NCBI RefSeq assembly: GCF_022427965.1 | Contig: NZ_JAKTTI010000005.1 | Span: forward strand, 62,001-126,000 | Direction: 5' to 3' | Source of the DNA: Fredinandcohnia quinoae | Lineage (GTDB): Bacteria > Bacillota > Bacilli > Bacillales > Bacillaceae_L | Length of the DNA: 64,000 nucleotides | Part shown: piece after piece, positions 1-10,040 of the stretch | How positions within the stretch are numbered: position 1 is the first letter of the stretch | Layout: each line of letters begins with the position of its first letter | Made by a program: the position numbers and the translations under genes | The notes under the pieces: model-generated | What the model saw: the letters and a program-made list of their open reading frames with translations, nothing else | What the model was told of the DNA's origin: nothing | Database searches by the model: none

Positions 1-26
1 CCATAGAATTGATATATAAACTAAAA

Positions 27-62
27 AAACTGAAGTAAAGAGGGGCATCTCTACTTCAGTTT
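27..62. terminator. Stem-loop beyond the gpsA end, possible terminator
   Basis: An 11-bp inverted repeat (AAACTGAAGTA and its complement TACTTCAGTTT) is separated by a GC-rich loop. It lies about 235 bases past the gpsA stop and could end transcription from either side. Bases 63-296, between this hairpin and gpsA, hold no supported gene. Confidence 0.5.
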
Positions 63-296
63 CTAAAAACTAAATACTCCCTTGACCCGAAAAGTTCAAC
101 TCACAATGTAGTACGTTGCATTTTATGCGAAATAAGCAATAAATGTATCGTCTAATGCCCATATTTCAAGAATAGCACTGATTTTATCACATATTTATTA
201 GTATCGGGGTTTTAAAATCGCTACACCGAGATTTCTATTCTCAGATTTATGATATGCATTGTAATTCAGGACTGTGAAGTATGTTTTAGCCTTCAA

Positions 297-1331
297 TTAA
301 AATTTCTCACCTAATATATTTGTAAGATCTTCCATTTCATTCGTCTTACCTCTAGACATAAGCGAATCAACAGCTACCTTTGTTTCTTTATCATTGAATA
401 ACACATCATACAGTGCAAATGTAATTGGCATACTAACATCCATCTTTTGCGCTAATTGATAAGCAGCTTTAGTCGTTCGAACCCCTTCTACAACCATTCC
501 CATATTGTCCAGTACTTCTTGAAGGCTATGTCCTTTCCCTAATAGATTTCCAGCTCGCCAATTTCTTGAATGGACACTTGTGCAAGTAACAATTAAGTCA
601 CCTATACCTGTCAACCCAGAAAATGTTAACGGGTTGGCCCCCATCTTCGCCCCTAATCGAGCAATTTCAGCTAAACCTCTTGTAATTAAAGCAGCTTTTG
701 CATTATCCCCATAGCCAAGACCATCCGTAATTCCAGCTGCTAGTGCAATGATGTTTTTTAGAGCACCACCAATTTCCACACCAATTACATCTGGATTCGT
801 ATAAACTCGGAAATGTTGATTAATAAATAAGTCCTGAATATACTCAGCGGCTTTCATATTCTTCGAAGATGCCGTTACGGTAGTAGGATGTCTTAAACTT
901 ACTTCCTCCGCATGACTTGGTCCAGATAAAACCACCACATCTTGTAATAGGTCTGGTGGCATTTCCTCTTCAATTATTTCACTAATTCTTTTTAATGAAT
1001 CTGGTTCTATCCCTTTACTAACATGGACTACTGTTAATGGTAAAGTAGTTTCCTTGCAAATTTGTTGAAGAACTTCCCTAATTGCTTTAGTGGGAACAGC
1101 CAAAATGATTGTTTGTACGCCGGATAATGCTTCTTGTAGGTTTTCGAAGCCAATAATAGATTCCGGTAAATGAATGGATGGCAAATATTTCGAATTTGTA
1201 TGATATGTATTAATTTCTACAATTTGCTCTTTTCGATGCCCCCACAGTCTAACCTCATGGTCATTATCTGCTAATACAAGCGCTAATGCAGTTCCCCAAC
1301 TACCCGCACCAATTACGGTAATTTTCTCCAT
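297..1331 (-). CDS. gpsA: NAD(P)H-dependent glycerol-3-phosphate dehydrogenase GpsA
   Basis: Cytosolic enzyme reducing dihydroxyacetone phosphate to sn-glycerol 3-phosphate for phospholipid and teichoic acid backbones. The product has 344 residues, the usual family length. Visible are the N-terminal Rossmann motif GAGSWGTAL (about residues 7-15), the segment [11 protein letters not shown], and the conserved [14 protein letters not shown] stretch with the catalytic lysine, followed by [11 protein letters not shown]. The ATG at 1331 is preferred: GGGGAGG lies 12 bases upstream, whereas the in-frame GTG at 1340 sits too close to it. It follows der by 26 bases and is probably cotranscribed with it. 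The same der-gpsA order is found in B. subtilis. Confidence 0.97.
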   Translation of the reverse strand: MEKITVIGAGSWGTALALVLADNDHEVRLWGHRKEQIVEINTYHTNSKYLPSIHLPESIIGFENLQEALSGVQTIILAVPTKAIREVLQQICKETTLPLTVVHVSKGIEPDSLKRISEIIEEEMPPDLLQDVVVLSGPSHAEEVSLRHPTTVTASSKNMKAAEYIQDLFINQHFRVYTNPDVIGVEIGGALKNIIALAAGITDGLGYGDNAKAALITRGLAEIARLGAKMGANPLTFSGLTGIGDLIVTCTSVHSRNWRAGNLLGKGHSLQEVLDNMGMVVEGVRTTKAAYQLAQKMDVSMPITFALYDVLFNDKETKVAVDSLMSRGKTNEMEDLTNILGEKF

Positions 1332-1357
1332 ACTTTTCACAATCCTCCCCTACAAAC

Positions 1358-2668
1358 TTATTTTCTTGCTCTGGCGATGAGTTTGATTGGAGTACCCTCA
1401 AAACCAAAAGCATCTCTAATTCGATTTTCTAAAAATCTTTCATAAGAAAAATGCATAAGCTCAGGATCATTCACAAAAACCACAAAGGTTGGTGGTTTGA
1501 CAGCAACTTGTGTTACATAATAAATTCGTAGACGAACACCTTTATCTGTAGGAGCAGGATTCATAGCTACCGCGTCCATTACAACATCATTTAATACATT
1601 AGTTTGAACCCTCATCGCATGATTTTCACTTGCCAAATTAATCATAGGAAGTAATGTATGTGTACGTTTCTTCGTTTTAGCAGATAGAAAAGTAATTGGA
1701 GCATAATCAAGAAATTGGAAATTATCTCTAATTTTCCCTTCAAATTCCTTCATTGTTTTTTCATCTTTGTCAATTACATCCCATTTATTAACAACAATTA
1801 CTACTGCCCTACCCGCTTCATGAGCATAACCAGCAATCTTTTTATCTTGCTCAATAATCCCTTCCTCAGCATTTAAGACAACTAGAACAACATCAGATCT
1901 TTCGATAGCTTTGAGAGCTCGTAAAACACTATATTTTTCCGTAGTTTCATAAACCTTACCTTTTTTTCGCATCCCAGCTGTATCAATTATTACATACTCT
2001 TGGCCTTCTTTTGAATAGGTTGTATCAATCGCATCTCTTGTTGTTCCTGCTATATCACTAACAATAACTCTTTCTTCTCCAAGTAACGCATTTACTAGTG
2101 AAGATTTACCTACATTAGGTCTACCAATTAAAGAAAATTTAATGGTTTCATCATCATAATCATCAATAATTCCTTCTGGAAAGTGTTTGATGACCTCATC
2201 TAATAAATCTCCTAATCCTAAACCATGTGACCCTGAGATAGGAATCGGGTCTCCAAAGCCAAGTGCATAAAAATCATAGATAGACTCACGCATTTCAGGG
2301 TTGTCAACTTTATTGACTGCTAAAACAACCGGTTTTTTTGAACGGTAAAGGATTTTTGAAACTTCCTCATCCGCACTAGTAACACCTTCACGACCACTTG
2401 TCATAAAAATGATAACATCCGCTTCATCAATGGCTATTTCAGCTTGATGTCTGATTTGCGCAAGAAAAGGCTCATCACCTATATCAATTCCACCTGTATC
2501 AATAATATTAAATTCTTGATTTAGCCACTCTCCAGAACTGTATATACGATCCCTAGTTACCCCTGGGACATCTTCTACGATTGATATTCTTTCTCCTACT
2601 ACACGATTAAAAATTGTTGATTTCCCTACATTTGGTCTTCCAACAATTGCTACAATTGGTTTTGCCAC
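1358..2668 (-). CDS. der: Ribosome biogenesis GTPase Der (EngA)
   Basis: Essential GTPase with two tandem GTP-binding domains that acts in maturation of the 50S ribosomal subunit. Both P-loops are intact: GRPNVGKST near residue 10 and GRPNVGKSS near residue 182, each followed by DTGG/DTAG and NKxD motifs (NKVD, NKWD). A C-terminal KH-like domain ends in the basic tail KLIARARK. Length is 436, typical for the family. Translation starts at GTG (2668) with GAAGGGAAG about 7 bases upstream. It lies between the yphA terminator and gpsA. Confidence 0.97.
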   Translation of the reverse strand: MAKPIVAIVGRPNVGKSTIFNRVVGERISIVEDVPGVTRDRIYSSGEWLNQEFNIIDTGGIDIGDEPFLAQIRHQAEIAIDEADVIIFMTSGREGVTSADEEVSKILYRSKKPVVLAVNKVDNPEMRESIYDFYALGFGDPIPISGSHGLGLGDLLDEVIKHFPEGIIDDYDDETIKFSLIGRPNVGKSSLVNALLGEERVIVSDIAGTTRDAIDTTYSKEGQEYVIIDTAGMRKKGKVYETTEKYSVLRALKAIERSDVVLVVLNAEEGIIEQDKKIAGYAHEAGRAVVIVVNKWDVIDKDEKTMKEFEGKIRDNFQFLDYAPITFLSAKTKKRTHTLLPMINLASENHAMRVQTNVLNDVVMDAVAMNPAPTDKGVRLRIYYVTQVAVKPPTFVVFVNDPELMHFSYERFLENRIRDAFGFEGTPIKLIARARK

Positions 2669-2730
2669 AATTTTTCTTCCCTTCTAACAACTTGTCTTAT
2701 TAGTTATATCACACAAATACATTTCTATGT

Positions 2731-2758
2731 AAAAAACCCTTCTAAAGAAAGAAGGGGT
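2731..2758 (-). terminator. Terminator after yphA
   Basis: On the minus strand CCCCTTCT pairs with AGAAGGG and is followed by six T. It separates yphA from der, so der probably has its own promoter in 2669-2730; I could not fix one with confidence. Confidence 0.7.
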
Positions 2759-2822
2759 CTAGATATCTTAGTTTATCAAAAATGTATGTTTACAACAACG
2801 ATAATCTACAATATAAGGTTCA

Positions 2823-3422
2823 TTATCCGTGTTTCTGTTTCGAATTCTTTTGAAAAAGAAGATCAAAGTGTTTGAATAATTCCTCAAGACCAGTCCACAT
2901 AATTATTATAAAAGCACTGATAGCTGCTACATCAAGAAATACAAAAGAACCAATTACATATTGAAACTGTAATTTACTTAATACAAATCCAAATAAAATA
3001 TCACCTTGAATTGCACCAATTAACAAACCAATTATTCTGGATTTTATATCTTTAAAAATCATTAACGTAATATATATTAAAATGACAGAAAACATCCACT
3101 TTCGGTCAAAGAGTAACCATACAGGATCAAATAATTCAAATAATTGAAAACTTCCATACGCCATTGAAATTGTAAAAACACATATAAATATGTACAGTTG
3201 TTGTTTCATTGTTTTTACCGATAATTCTTTGTAGCAAAATAATAGAATGATGATGAGATTTACGTTTAATTTTGTATTTCCTATATCAATATAGTGTGGA
3301 GATAAAATAATTAATAGTAATAGCAAAATGGCTATATTCGTTCGTTGCTTTCCTTTATTCATAAAGAATGTACATATTACCCATGCCAACCATGAAATCC
3401 AATAAAAATAAGCCCCTTCCAC
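2823..3422 (-). CDS. yphA: YphA-type integral membrane protein, function unknown
   Basis: A 199-residue, very hydrophobic protein with about six membrane segments and a short charged C-terminus. Position next to der and ypzI, length and topology match B. subtilis YphA, whose function is not known. The start is GTG at 3422, with AGGAGGTGG about 8 bases upstream. B. subtilis has seaA (yphB) between yphA and der; here only a terminator and short spacer are present. Family assignment rests largely on synteny. Confidence 0.75.
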   Translation of the reverse strand: MEGAYFYWISWLAWVICTFFMNKGKQRTNIAILLLLLIILSPHYIDIGNTKLNVNLIIILLFCYKELSVKTMKQQLYIFICVFTISMAYGSFQLFELFDPVWLLFDRKWMFSVILIYITLMIFKDIKSRIIGLLIGAIQGDILFGFVLSKLQFQYVIGSFVFLDVAAISAFIIIMWTGLEELFKHFDLLFQKNSKQKHG

Positions 3423-3544
3423 ATGACCACCTCCTGCTATCCCCAGTATAGGTAGAATTTATTAAAATTAATCCAGAAATGAGAAATGAATATGAAATTA
3501 TCAATTACGACACAATAAGAATGATGAAAAGGAGGGCTCAAATC

Positions 3545-3688
3545 ATGGGAAAGGATAGACAAATGAAAAAACTCAAGAAGTCACATAGGGTTGAATCAGA
3601 TAGAGACCAATCTATTAACTATCCGGGAGCAACAACATTGGATACGCCTAAAGAAGCACGAGAAATAAATAAAGAAAATAATATTTAA
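3545..3688 (+). CDS. ypzI: Small basic protein of the YpzI family
   Basis: A 47-residue hydrophilic protein beginning MGKDRQMKKLKKS and containing NYPGATTLDTP. This matches the small YpzI family of Bacillaceae, which has no known function. The ATG at 3545 is preferred over the upstream in-frame ATG at 3479 because AAAGGAGGG ends about 8 bases before it. It is transcribed away from yphA and ends at a hairpin shared with ypfD. Confidence 0.8.
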   Translation: MGKDRQMKKLKKSHRVESDRDQSINYPGATTLDTPKEAREINKENNI

Positions 3689-3695
3689 AAAGCAT

Positions 3696-3735
3696 ACAAA
3701 AGGCTCTCACAAAAATGTGTGAGAGCCTTTATTAT
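3696..3735. terminator. Bidirectional terminator between ypzI and ypfD
   Basis: A 13-bp perfect stem (AAAGGCTCTCACA with its complement) has T-rich flanks on both sides. It fits termination of both convergent genes and touches the ypfD stop codon. Confidence 0.85.
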
Positions 3736-4871
3736 TATTTTAATTTATTCAACTGATCCCCAATCATTTCTCCAAGTTGAAATCCGGATGATTCTTCTTG
3801 TGGTTCATAGTTTCGATAATCTTCTTCCAAATTTTCTTCCAAGTCTTTAATGCTTAATGAGATTCGCTGGTCTTTTTCATTCACTTCAAGTACTTTAACC
3901 TTAACTTGTTCACCTTCTTTTAGCACCTCATGTGGGGTACCTATATGCTTATTTGAAATTTGAGAAATATGAACAAGTCCTTCCACTCCTGGTAACACTT
4001 CAACAAAAGCACCAAATGAAACAAGTCTCCTTACTTTTCCATCAACAATATCCCCTACCGAAAGCTTTTCGGAAATATTAGCCCACGGTCCTGGTAATGT
4101 TTCTTTTATTGATAAAGAAATACGTTCATTATCGCGATCGATTGATAATACCTTTACATTAACTAATTGTCCTTCATTAACTACATCTGACGGCTTAGAA
4201 ACATGATCGTGTGAGAGTTGGGATATATGTACTAACCCATCAATTCCACCTAAATCAACAAAAGCACCGAAATCAGTTATTCTCTGTATCTTACCTTCTA
4301 CTATTTCCCCAACTTTAATTGAAGCTAAAACTGCTTGCTTTTGATTTTTTTGTTGTTCCTCGACGACTGCTCTATGTGACAAAATAACTCTATTTTTCTC
4401 ACGGTCTAATTCAACAACCTTTACTGTTAACACTCTGTCTTTATATCCCGAAAAGTCATCAACGAAATAGTTTTCTACTAATGATGCTGGAATAAAACCA
4501 CGAACGCCAAGATCAATAACTAGACCACCTTTTACTACATCCTTAACAACACCTTCAAAAACCTCTCCTGATTGATATTTTTCTTCAAGCTCATCCCATG
4601 CTTTGTTCGCTAATACTGCTCTTTTAGATAAAATCAAAGCATTTTCTTCAACTTTTATAACAATTAATTCTATTTCATCGTTCTCTGAAACAATATCGCT
4701 TGCCTGCTCAACATGTAGGCTAGACAGCTCACTTATTGGGATGATTCCATCTAATTTACTATTTTCAAGCTCAACATAAACTTGTTTTTCTTCAATCTTT
4801 GTTACTTTACCAGTGATGACGTCACCTACGTTAAATTCTTTAACCTCTACTTGATTCATGTCCTCTGCCAT
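3735..4871 (-). CDS. ypfD: S1-domain RNA-binding protein YpfD (30S ribosomal protein S1 homologue)
   Basis: The protein carries four S1 RNA-binding repeats (roughly residues 12-80, 95-165, 182-250 and 267-337). Each contains the signature GxVxxxxxFGAFV or a degenerate form, for example KVRRLVSFGAFVEV. Low-GC Gram-positives have this four-repeat form instead of the six-repeat proteobacterial S1. It probably binds mRNA or the ribosome in the cytosol. Start ATG 4871 (MAEDMNQV, 378 residues) is chosen because GGAGGG lies 8 bases upstream; an upstream TTG at 4889 overlaps that site. It lies next to cmk, as in B. subtilis. Confidence 0.92.
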   Translation of the reverse strand: MAEDMNQVEVKEFNVGDVITGKVTKIEEKQVYVELENSKLDGIIPISELSSLHVEQASDIVSENDEIELIVIKVEENALILSKRAVLANKAWDELEEKYQSGEVFEGVVKDVVKGGLVIDLGVRGFIPASLVENYFVDDFSGYKDRVLTVKVVELDREKNRVILSHRAVVEEQQKNQKQAVLASIKVGEIVEGKIQRITDFGAFVDLGGIDGLVHISQLSHDHVSKPSDVVNEGQLVNVKVLSIDRDNERISLSIKETLPGPWANISEKLSVGDIVDGKVRRLVSFGAFVEVLPGVEGLVHISQISNKHIGTPHEVLKEGEQVKVKVLEVNEKDQRISLSIKDLEENLEEDYRNYEPQEESSGFQLGEMIGDQLNKLK

Positions 4872-5010
4872 TCCTATACCCTCCAACAAAGCAAATTATA
4901 AAAATATTCTTTTAATTAACTTCTAATAAATGATACTATTTGTCAAGTAGAAACTCCTAATCTACTTATTTTTTTAAGTTATTATTGAATCAAGGATAAA
5001 CTCATATGTA

Positions 5011-5682
5011 TCAATTTTTACCCTCAACAATTTCCATTATCCGCGATACAACCTCTTGTATACTAAGAGATGTTGTATCAATTTCTATTGCATCCACAGC
5101 TTTTTTTAATGGGGCAACTTCTCGTTCCGAATCTAATTTATCTCGAAGTGCAATTTCCTCTTTCAGCTTTTCTAAATTTGAATTGTACCCCTTTGCTGTA
5201 TTCTCTTCGTGTCGACGTAGTGCTCTCTCATCAACTGATGCTAATAAAAATATTTTCACCTCAGCATGAGGAATGACATGGGTACCAATATCTCGTCCAT
5301 CCATTACTACTCCACCATTTTTCGCAAAATTTTGCTGGCGACGTACCATTTCTTCTCTCACTTTACGATGTTTTGCAACAATTGAAACAGCACTTGTAAC
5401 ATCCTGATCACGAATTTTGTCCGTAATATTTTCTTGATTAATAAAAACAAGTTGCCCATTTTCACTCGGCTTTAACTCAATTTCAATAATTTGTAAAGTA
5501 TTAATTAATTGTTCTTCACATTCCAAATCTAATGATTCCTGTATAGCCTTGTATGTTAAAGCACGGTACATCGCACCAGTGTCTATATAAATATAAGATA
5601 ATTTTTCAGCAATAATTTTTGCAACAGTACTTTTTCCTGCTGCTGCAGGTCCATCAATTGCAATCGAAATTTTTTTACTCAT
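5011..5682 (-). CDS. cmk: Cytidylate kinase Cmk
   Basis: Phosphorylates CMP and dCMP to the diphosphates in pyrimidine nucleotide metabolism. The P-loop [14 protein letters not shown] lies near residues 8-21, with [10 protein letters not shown] and GRDIGTHV further on. The 223-residue length fits the family. Start ATG 5682 ([11 protein letters not shown]) matches the family N-terminus; AGGAGG lies 12 bases upstream, and the longer in-frame reading from 5715 overlaps this site. The small membrane gene ypfB precedes it. Confidence 0.96.
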   Translation of the reverse strand: MSKKISIAIDGPAAAGKSTVAKIIAEKLSYIYIDTGAMYRALTYKAIQESLDLECEEQLINTLQIIEIELKPSENGQLVFINQENITDKIRDQDVTSAVSIVAKHRKVREEMVRRQQNFAKNGGVVMDGRDIGTHVIPHAEVKIFLLASVDERALRRHEENTAKGYNSNLEKLKEEIALRDKLDSEREVAPLKKAVDAIEIDTTSLSIQEVVSRIMEIVEGKN

Positions 5683-5735
5683 AATTTCAAGTATTCCTCC
5701 TAAAAAAGTGACCATTAATTTTTACAACATATACG

Positions 5736-5758
5736 AAAAAAAGCAGGTTTCCCCTGCA
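5736..5758 (-). terminator. Weak terminator after ypfB
   Basis: A short stem GCAGG/CCTGC followed on the minus strand by seven T, between ypfB and cmk. The short stem suggests partial read-through into cmk. Confidence 0.55.
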
Positions 5759-5765
5759 TTTTATT

Positions 5766-5948
5766 CTAATTGTTCTGATGAAATGTTTCAATTATTTCGG
5801 TAGACTTTGATTGATTAACTCCTTCATACTCAATCATTCGTGTAATATAAGGAGTTAGTGGACTATATAATAATAGAAACTGGGCAAGAAGTAAGAAGAT
5901 TAACTGGATAATTGCAAGCTTTACTAAAATACGTTCAACCTTTTTCAT
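5766..5948 (-). CDS. ypfB: YpfB-type small single-span membrane protein (DUF5359)
   Basis: A 60-residue protein with the basic start MKKVERILVKLAIIQLI, one membrane segment (about residues 9-31) and a polar tail. Its size and its place between dgrA/ypfA and cmk match B. subtilis YpfB, for which no function is established. Identification rests on context and general form. Confidence 0.75.
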   Translation of the reverse strand: MKKVERILVKLAIIQLIFLLLAQFLLLYSPLTPYITRMIEYEGVNQSKSTEIIETFHQNN

Positions 5949-6013
5949 TTTGCATAATCACACCCTAAAAAGCTTTTTATATTTATTATGCAAAATTAAT
6001 GCAATATTTATTC

Positions 6014-6685
6014 CTAATTTTGAATTCCTCTTTTTTTCATTTCTAATTGCCTCTCAAAACAAAATCTAATTAATAGTTGTTGCTCATTTTCTGTTGTATC
6101 TATAAATTGGGTAGAAATTTTATTCCTTTCCCCTTTTTTCCCCTCCACCTTTCTGATAACTTTACTATTTAAAGTAATGTATTGGTTATCTTCAGATAAT
6201 GAGGGCAATACAAATAGGGTTTTAATTACTGTTCCAGGCTCGACATCTACTTTTGTAGGTAAGATTAGCGATGCCCCACCAGCACTAATATCATGGGTAA
6301 TTGAAACAAAAGGATTAAATTCATTTTGTATGCTTTCTATTGCAACGTCCACTGGTGTTTCAACTCTAACATATTGTCTCCGTTGAATACGGAATAAGCT
6401 TTCATCTTCAGGGTAAGAAATAACAATCATTGGAATACTCTGCTTTACTCTTCCTAAAACAGTTGTATCAAAAAAATATACAGATGTATTATTCTCTATA
6501 AAAAAGGCTTTTAATTGTGTTCCATTCAATAGATATACTGTTTTCCCTGTTTCCTCATTTATGGGATAGTCAATATATAATTTGTTATCTATTCTCTCAA
6601 CTAACCTGCATTTGTATTTTTCACCACTTGGATTATAAATTGGCTCAAGGTTTATTGTATCTCCAATTTTCAACAATTTAATCAC
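6014..6685 (-). CDS. dgrA: PilZ-domain cyclic-di-GMP receptor (DgrA/YpfA, YcgR-like)
   Basis: A 223-residue protein with an N-terminal YcgR-like beta domain and a C-terminal PilZ domain. The two c-di-GMP binding signatures are present: RRQYVR (RxxxR) near residue 120 and DISAGGASL (DxSxxG) near residue 150. In B. subtilis this protein binds c-di-GMP and restrains flagellar motility. No flagellar genes occur in this window, so the target is inferred from the family. It lies between ypeB and ypfB in conserved order. Confidence 0.9.
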   Translation of the reverse strand: MIKLLKIGDTINLEPIYNPSGEKYKCRLVERIDNKLYIDYPINEETGKTVYLLNGTQLKAFFIENNTSVYFFDTTVLGRVKQSIPMIVISYPEDESLFRIQRRQYVRVETPVDVAIESIQNEFNPFVSITHDISAGGASLILPTKVDVEPGTVIKTLFVLPSLSEDNQYITLNSKVIRKVEGKKGERNKISTQFIDTTENEQQLLIRFCFERQLEMKKRGIQN

Positions 6686-6737
6686 TCACTTTACAGAATA
6701 AAATCACTTGTTATACTTTAATTAAATCATTTTATAA

Positions 6738-6768
6738 AAAAAAGGGAAAGCAAAAGATTGCTTTCCCA
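6738..6768 (-). terminator. Terminator of the sleB-ypeB operon
   Basis: GGGAAAGCA pairs with TGCTTTCCC, followed on the minus strand by eight T just past the ypeB stop. Confidence 0.85.
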
Positions 6769-6790
6769 CTTTCAAATTTATTACTTAAAG

Positions 6791-8137
6791 TTACATTCCA
6801 TCATACACACGTTCTGCATTTTTCAACTTCTCTACCTTTTCTTCAAACCCATTTTCTGCATTAATAAAAATTCTGTACGTATCATTTTCGATTGTTCCTA
6901 AAAATTCATAGCAAAGGACATCTTCATTTAATTCATTTGTGACAATTGCCAAACGATCTTCCATTATATCAAGATTTTGATTGAGTTGTTTTTCCGCTTC
7001 CGTCTTTGTAATTTTTGGTTTTGGGATAGAGTAATTTTCCTTTGCCATTAAATAGTCTCTAGCTGTAAATCCAATTATATTCCCATCATCAAGTGCTACC
7101 TTCATTTTTATTGAATCAGGATACACACGTACTCCATCAATTGATCTTACAAAATTAAACACTCCGATATTATCATATTGAGCGCTCTCGAAAAGCTCTT
7201 GATTCTCAAATTTATTTTCCTTCAAAAATTTTGATGCATTGTTTGATGCCTCATTTAAGCTTAACTTCCCATTTTTTACATCCCGATTCCTTAAAACCCA
7301 TATTGGATATCCACCCTTTTTAGTGATATCCATATAAGTATCGATCTTCGTATCCGGCTCATTAATAGTTAAGCTGTAAAAATCATTTTCTGAGCCTTTT
7401 CCATTTTCAACAACAGATATTTCTACATTACTTTTTAGTCGAAGGAATTTTCTTGCAATTTCCTTCGCCTTTTCTTTGTCAATTGTTTCCCCCTTGATAT
7501 TTGTAAACTTTCCATTGTTCTTCTTCATACTTGTAAATGTTGCTCCAAAATCACTTTCAGCATATGCTGCAACATTTTTTTCAACTGTTTTTAATCCATC
7601 AATTATAGTATTATCTGCCTGTTTTTCGCCTGAAGCAAGAGCCAATTCTACATCCATCCATCGTAAATTGTTTTTCATAACAAGATGTTGAACTGTACGA
7701 AGTTCCTTTTGAATATCCTCAGCATTTGTATATAACTGTTTTAAAGTTTTGTATTCCTCTTCTGATAGTGGTTCCTTAGAAAGATCACGTACAGCGGTTC
7801 GATAACTAAAGTCACCGATATCACTTAAAAACTCCTCTGTTTTATTAAATGGTAGAAGAGCAAGAGGCAATTGACCTACATCAGAATGTGCAGCTGACGT
7901 GATTCTCCATACTTCAGCTAATGCTGGAGAAAGTGAGTTTCTCGAGTTCATTGCTAATGTAGTACCGATCTTATCATGTAATAGATCCACTTGATAAGTT
8001 AAATCATGAAAAGCCCTTTGATAATTATTCTCTGCTTGAATTAGAACTGCATTCTTTTCTTGATGCTCCTTATAGCCCCAGTACCCAGTTCCAATAATTC
8101 CTATCGTAAGTATCGTGATTAAAATACCTCGTACCAT
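6791..8137 (-). CDS. ypeB: Germination protein YpeB, partner of SleB
   Basis: A spore inner-membrane/cortex protein that localises and stabilises the cortex-lytic enzyme SleB. It has an N-terminal signal anchor (about residues 4-21), a helical N-terminal region and C-terminal PepSY-like repeats with motifs such as GYPIWVLRNRDV and GFTARDYLM. Start ATG 8137 (MVRGILITIL, 448 residues) has AAAGGTG seven bases upstream; an in-frame GTG six bases earlier is less well placed. It lies 18 bases after sleB, forming the usual two-gene operon expressed in the forespore. Confidence 0.95.
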   Translation of the reverse strand: MVRGILITILTIGIIGTGYWGYKEHQEKNAVLIQAENNYQRAFHDLTYQVDLLHDKIGTTLAMNSRNSLSPALAEVWRITSAAHSDVGQLPLALLPFNKTEEFLSDIGDFSYRTAVRDLSKEPLSEEEYKTLKQLYTNAEDIQKELRTVQHLVMKNNLRWMDVELALASGEKQADNTIIDGLKTVEKNVAAYAESDFGATFTSMKKNNGKFTNIKGETIDKEKAKEIARKFLRLKSNVEISVVENGKGSENDFYSLTINEPDTKIDTYMDITKKGGYPIWVLRNRDVKNGKLSLNEASNNASKFLKENKFENQELFESAQYDNIGVFNFVRSIDGVRVYPDSIKMKVALDDGNIIGFTARDYLMAKENYSIPKPKITKTEAEKQLNQNLDIMEDRLAIVTNELNEDVLCYEFLGTIENDTYRIFINAENGFEEKVEKLKNAERVYDGM

Positions 8138-8155
8138 AGTCACACACCTTTCAAT

Positions 8156-9256
8156 CTATCTACAGAATATATGCTTTCCAATCCGCTTGATTTGAGGTCT
8201 ACCCCAAATCCACTTACTTGTAGCTGTTGCAGGATTAAAATAGTAAGTAGCTCCCCCAGTTGGATCCCACCCATTTAAAGCATCAACAACTGCTTTTTCA
8301 GCTTTCTCATTAGGAGTCAGCCATATTTGTCCATCTGCTACTGCTGTAAAGGCTAGCGGCTCAAAAACTACACCTGAGACTGTATTTGGAAAACTTGGGC
8401 TATTGATACGATTTAATATAACCGCCGCTATTGCAACCTGACCAATGTAAGGTTCTCCTCGTGCCTCTCCATAAACGGCATTGGCCAACAGTTTTATATC
8501 ATTTTGTGAAAATCCACCCGGCATATTTACTGCTGCTGGACCTTGTTTTTTTGGTTTCGTTTGTTTTTCTTGAATTTTTGCGGTAGGTTCTTTAACCGGT
8601 TGTTTTTGCTGCTTTTCGGTATTTTTTTGTGAATCTAGTTCTTGTTTTTTTTGATTTCGCTCTTTCAGTTGCTGATTTTGTTCTTTTTCTGGACTTTTCT
8701 TCTGTTGCAGATTATTTGTTTGCTTTTCATTTTGTTGTTGTTGATTATTTTGCGCTTGTTGATTTTGTGTCTGTTCCGGTATTATTAATTTCTTTTCAAT
8801 TTCATTTTTTCTTTCTTCTGCACTAATCTTTGCTTTTTCTATATTTGCTTTTGAAGGTGCTGTTTGTATTTCCCACTGCACACCTCCATAATGGGTAAAA
8901 CGATTACCCTTTTTTAAATTATCATACACAAACTGTTTATTATATTTCGTTGCACGTAATAACATTTCCTTTGTTTTCTCACCTACTAATCCATCAACTG
9001 CCTCTAGACCAAACGCTTTTTGAAAGTTTCTAACTGCCCAATACGTACTCCATCCATATACACCATCGATGATACCATGGTAATAACCGTTATATTGTAA
9101 TCTTGACTGCAACTCGATTACATCATCGCCTGTTGCCCCTTTTTGAATCACTTGTCCCGTAAACGCATTGACATTACTATTGTCACTAACTCCAAAAATG
9201 ATAGAGCTAAATAGAATTAGTAGTACAGGGAACATTACCATCTTTCTAATGTTCAT
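8156..9256 (-). CDS. sleB: Spore cortex-lytic enzyme SleB with an extended Gln/Lys-rich linker
   Basis: A lytic transglycosylase that degrades muramic-lactam cortex peptidoglycan during germination. It has a signal peptide (about 1-31), a PG_binding_1 domain (about 37-95, GATGDDVIELQSRL), a linker, and a C-terminal Hydrolase_2 catalytic domain (about 255-366) with NAVYGEARGEP holding the catalytic Glu. It has 366 residues, against about 305 in B. subtilis. The excess lies in residues about 155-245, almost entirely Q, N, K and E. GGGAGG is 10 bases before the ATG. A CATTATA box at 9337-9343 (minus strand) could be a SigG -10, but no good -35 was found. Confidence 0.95.
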   Translation of the reverse strand: MNIRKMVMFPVLLILFSSIIFGVSDNSNVNAFTGQVIQKGATGDDVIELQSRLQYNGYYHGIIDGVYGWSTYWAVRNFQKAFGLEAVDGLVGEKTKEMLLRATKYNKQFVYDNLKKGNRFTHYGGVQWEIQTAPSKANIEKAKISAEERKNEIEKKLIIPEQTQNQQAQNNQQQQNEKQTNNLQQKKSPEKEQNQQLKERNQKKQELDSQKNTEKQQKQPVKEPTAKIQEKQTKPKKQGPAAVNMPGGFSQNDIKLLANAVYGEARGEPYIGQVAIAAVILNRINSPSFPNTVSGVVFEPLAFTAVADGQIWLTPNEKAEKAVVDALNGWDPTGGATYYFNPATATSKWIWGRPQIKRIGKHIFCR

Positions 9257-9352
9257 AGCTAATTTACCTCCCTAACCATTTTTCTATATATACTTACAAG
9301 TATTTTCTGTAGAGAATGGTATTTTATTCAGAAGTTTATAATGAATAAATAG

Positions 9353-9379
9353 AAAAACGCCTAACATATAGTCAGGCGC
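9353..9379 (-). terminator. Terminator of prsW
   Basis: GCGCCTGAC pairs with GTTAGGCGT (with G-U pairs), followed by TTTTT on the minus strand, 17 bases past the prsW stop. Confidence 0.75.
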
Positions 9380-9395
9380 ATGATTCGAGATAAGA

Positions 9396-10040
9396 TTATC
9401 TAGTATGATTGGCTAATTTGAGACGGCGCAGTCCAAACCACCATAAAAAAATCATAAATGGAACCATAAAATACATCCATTTTTCTTGGGTCATTAAAAT
9501 ATAGTCATATAAACCATGAAGAAAAAATGGAATCAATAGTGCAAGAAATATCCATTTTCTCCTTAATTCTAGCTTTGAAAACTTCCCCTTCCCTAAATAA
9601 AAGCCCATTATAACTCCGAATAGAGCATGGCTGGACACCGGGAGTAGCGCACGGCCTACCGCAAACTCAACACCATTTGCAAGTAAATATAAAATATTCT
9701 CTACTGTAGCAAACCCCAATGAAACAGCTGAGCCATATACAATTCCATCATATGGTTCATCAAACTCAATATGCTGAAAGACCGTATAGTATAAAATAAA
9801 CCACTTAAAAAATTCTTCCAACAAACTTGTTGCAAAAAATGCTTGTAAAAAGCCTGATTTTACGATTCCTTCAACCTCTAAAATATATTGAATAAACATA
9901 ATTGGAAACACAAGTATTGCACCAAATATAAAGATTCGAAAGACCATCACAAAGGGTTCTGTATCATATCTATCTTTCAAATAAAAATAACTTAATAAGG
10001 CGAGCCCTGGTGCAACTCCTGCGGCTATAACCGCCAACAT
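9396..10040 (-). CDS. prsW: Intramembrane protease PrsW
   Basis: A polytopic membrane metalloprotease related to the CPBP/ABI family. In B. subtilis it makes the first cut in anti-sigma factor RsiW and so activates SigW. The N-terminus [20 protein letters not shown], the glutamate pair in [10 protein letters not shown] (about residues 73-82), [15 protein letters not shown] and FLHGLYDY supply the expected Glu and His residues. It has about six to seven membrane segments and 214 residues, close to B. subtilis PrsW. It lies between sleB and ansA. No rsiW or sigW occurs in this window. Confidence 0.93.
   Translation of the reverse strand: MLAVIAAGVAPGLALLSYFYLKDRYDTEPFVMVFRIFIFGAILVFPIMFIQYILEVEGIVKSGFLQAFFATSLLEEFFKWFILYYTVFQHIEFDEPYDGIVYGSAVSLGFATVENILYLLANGVEFAVGRALLPVSSHALFGVIMGFYLGKGKFSKLELRRKWIFLALLIPFFLHGLYDYILMTQEKWMYFMVPFMIFLWWFGLRRLKLANHTR

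Noticed and set aside
63-296. Possible SigE -10 (CATAAAAT) on the minus strand downstream of gpsA
   Set aside because: No -35 at acceptable spacing. A spoIVA promoter might be expected by synteny, but the downstream gene lies outside the window.
9337-9366. SigG promoter for sleB-ypeB
   Set aside because: CATTATA is a good -10, but the expected -35 reads GTTAG or TGTTA at 17-18 bases, too weak to list as a feature.
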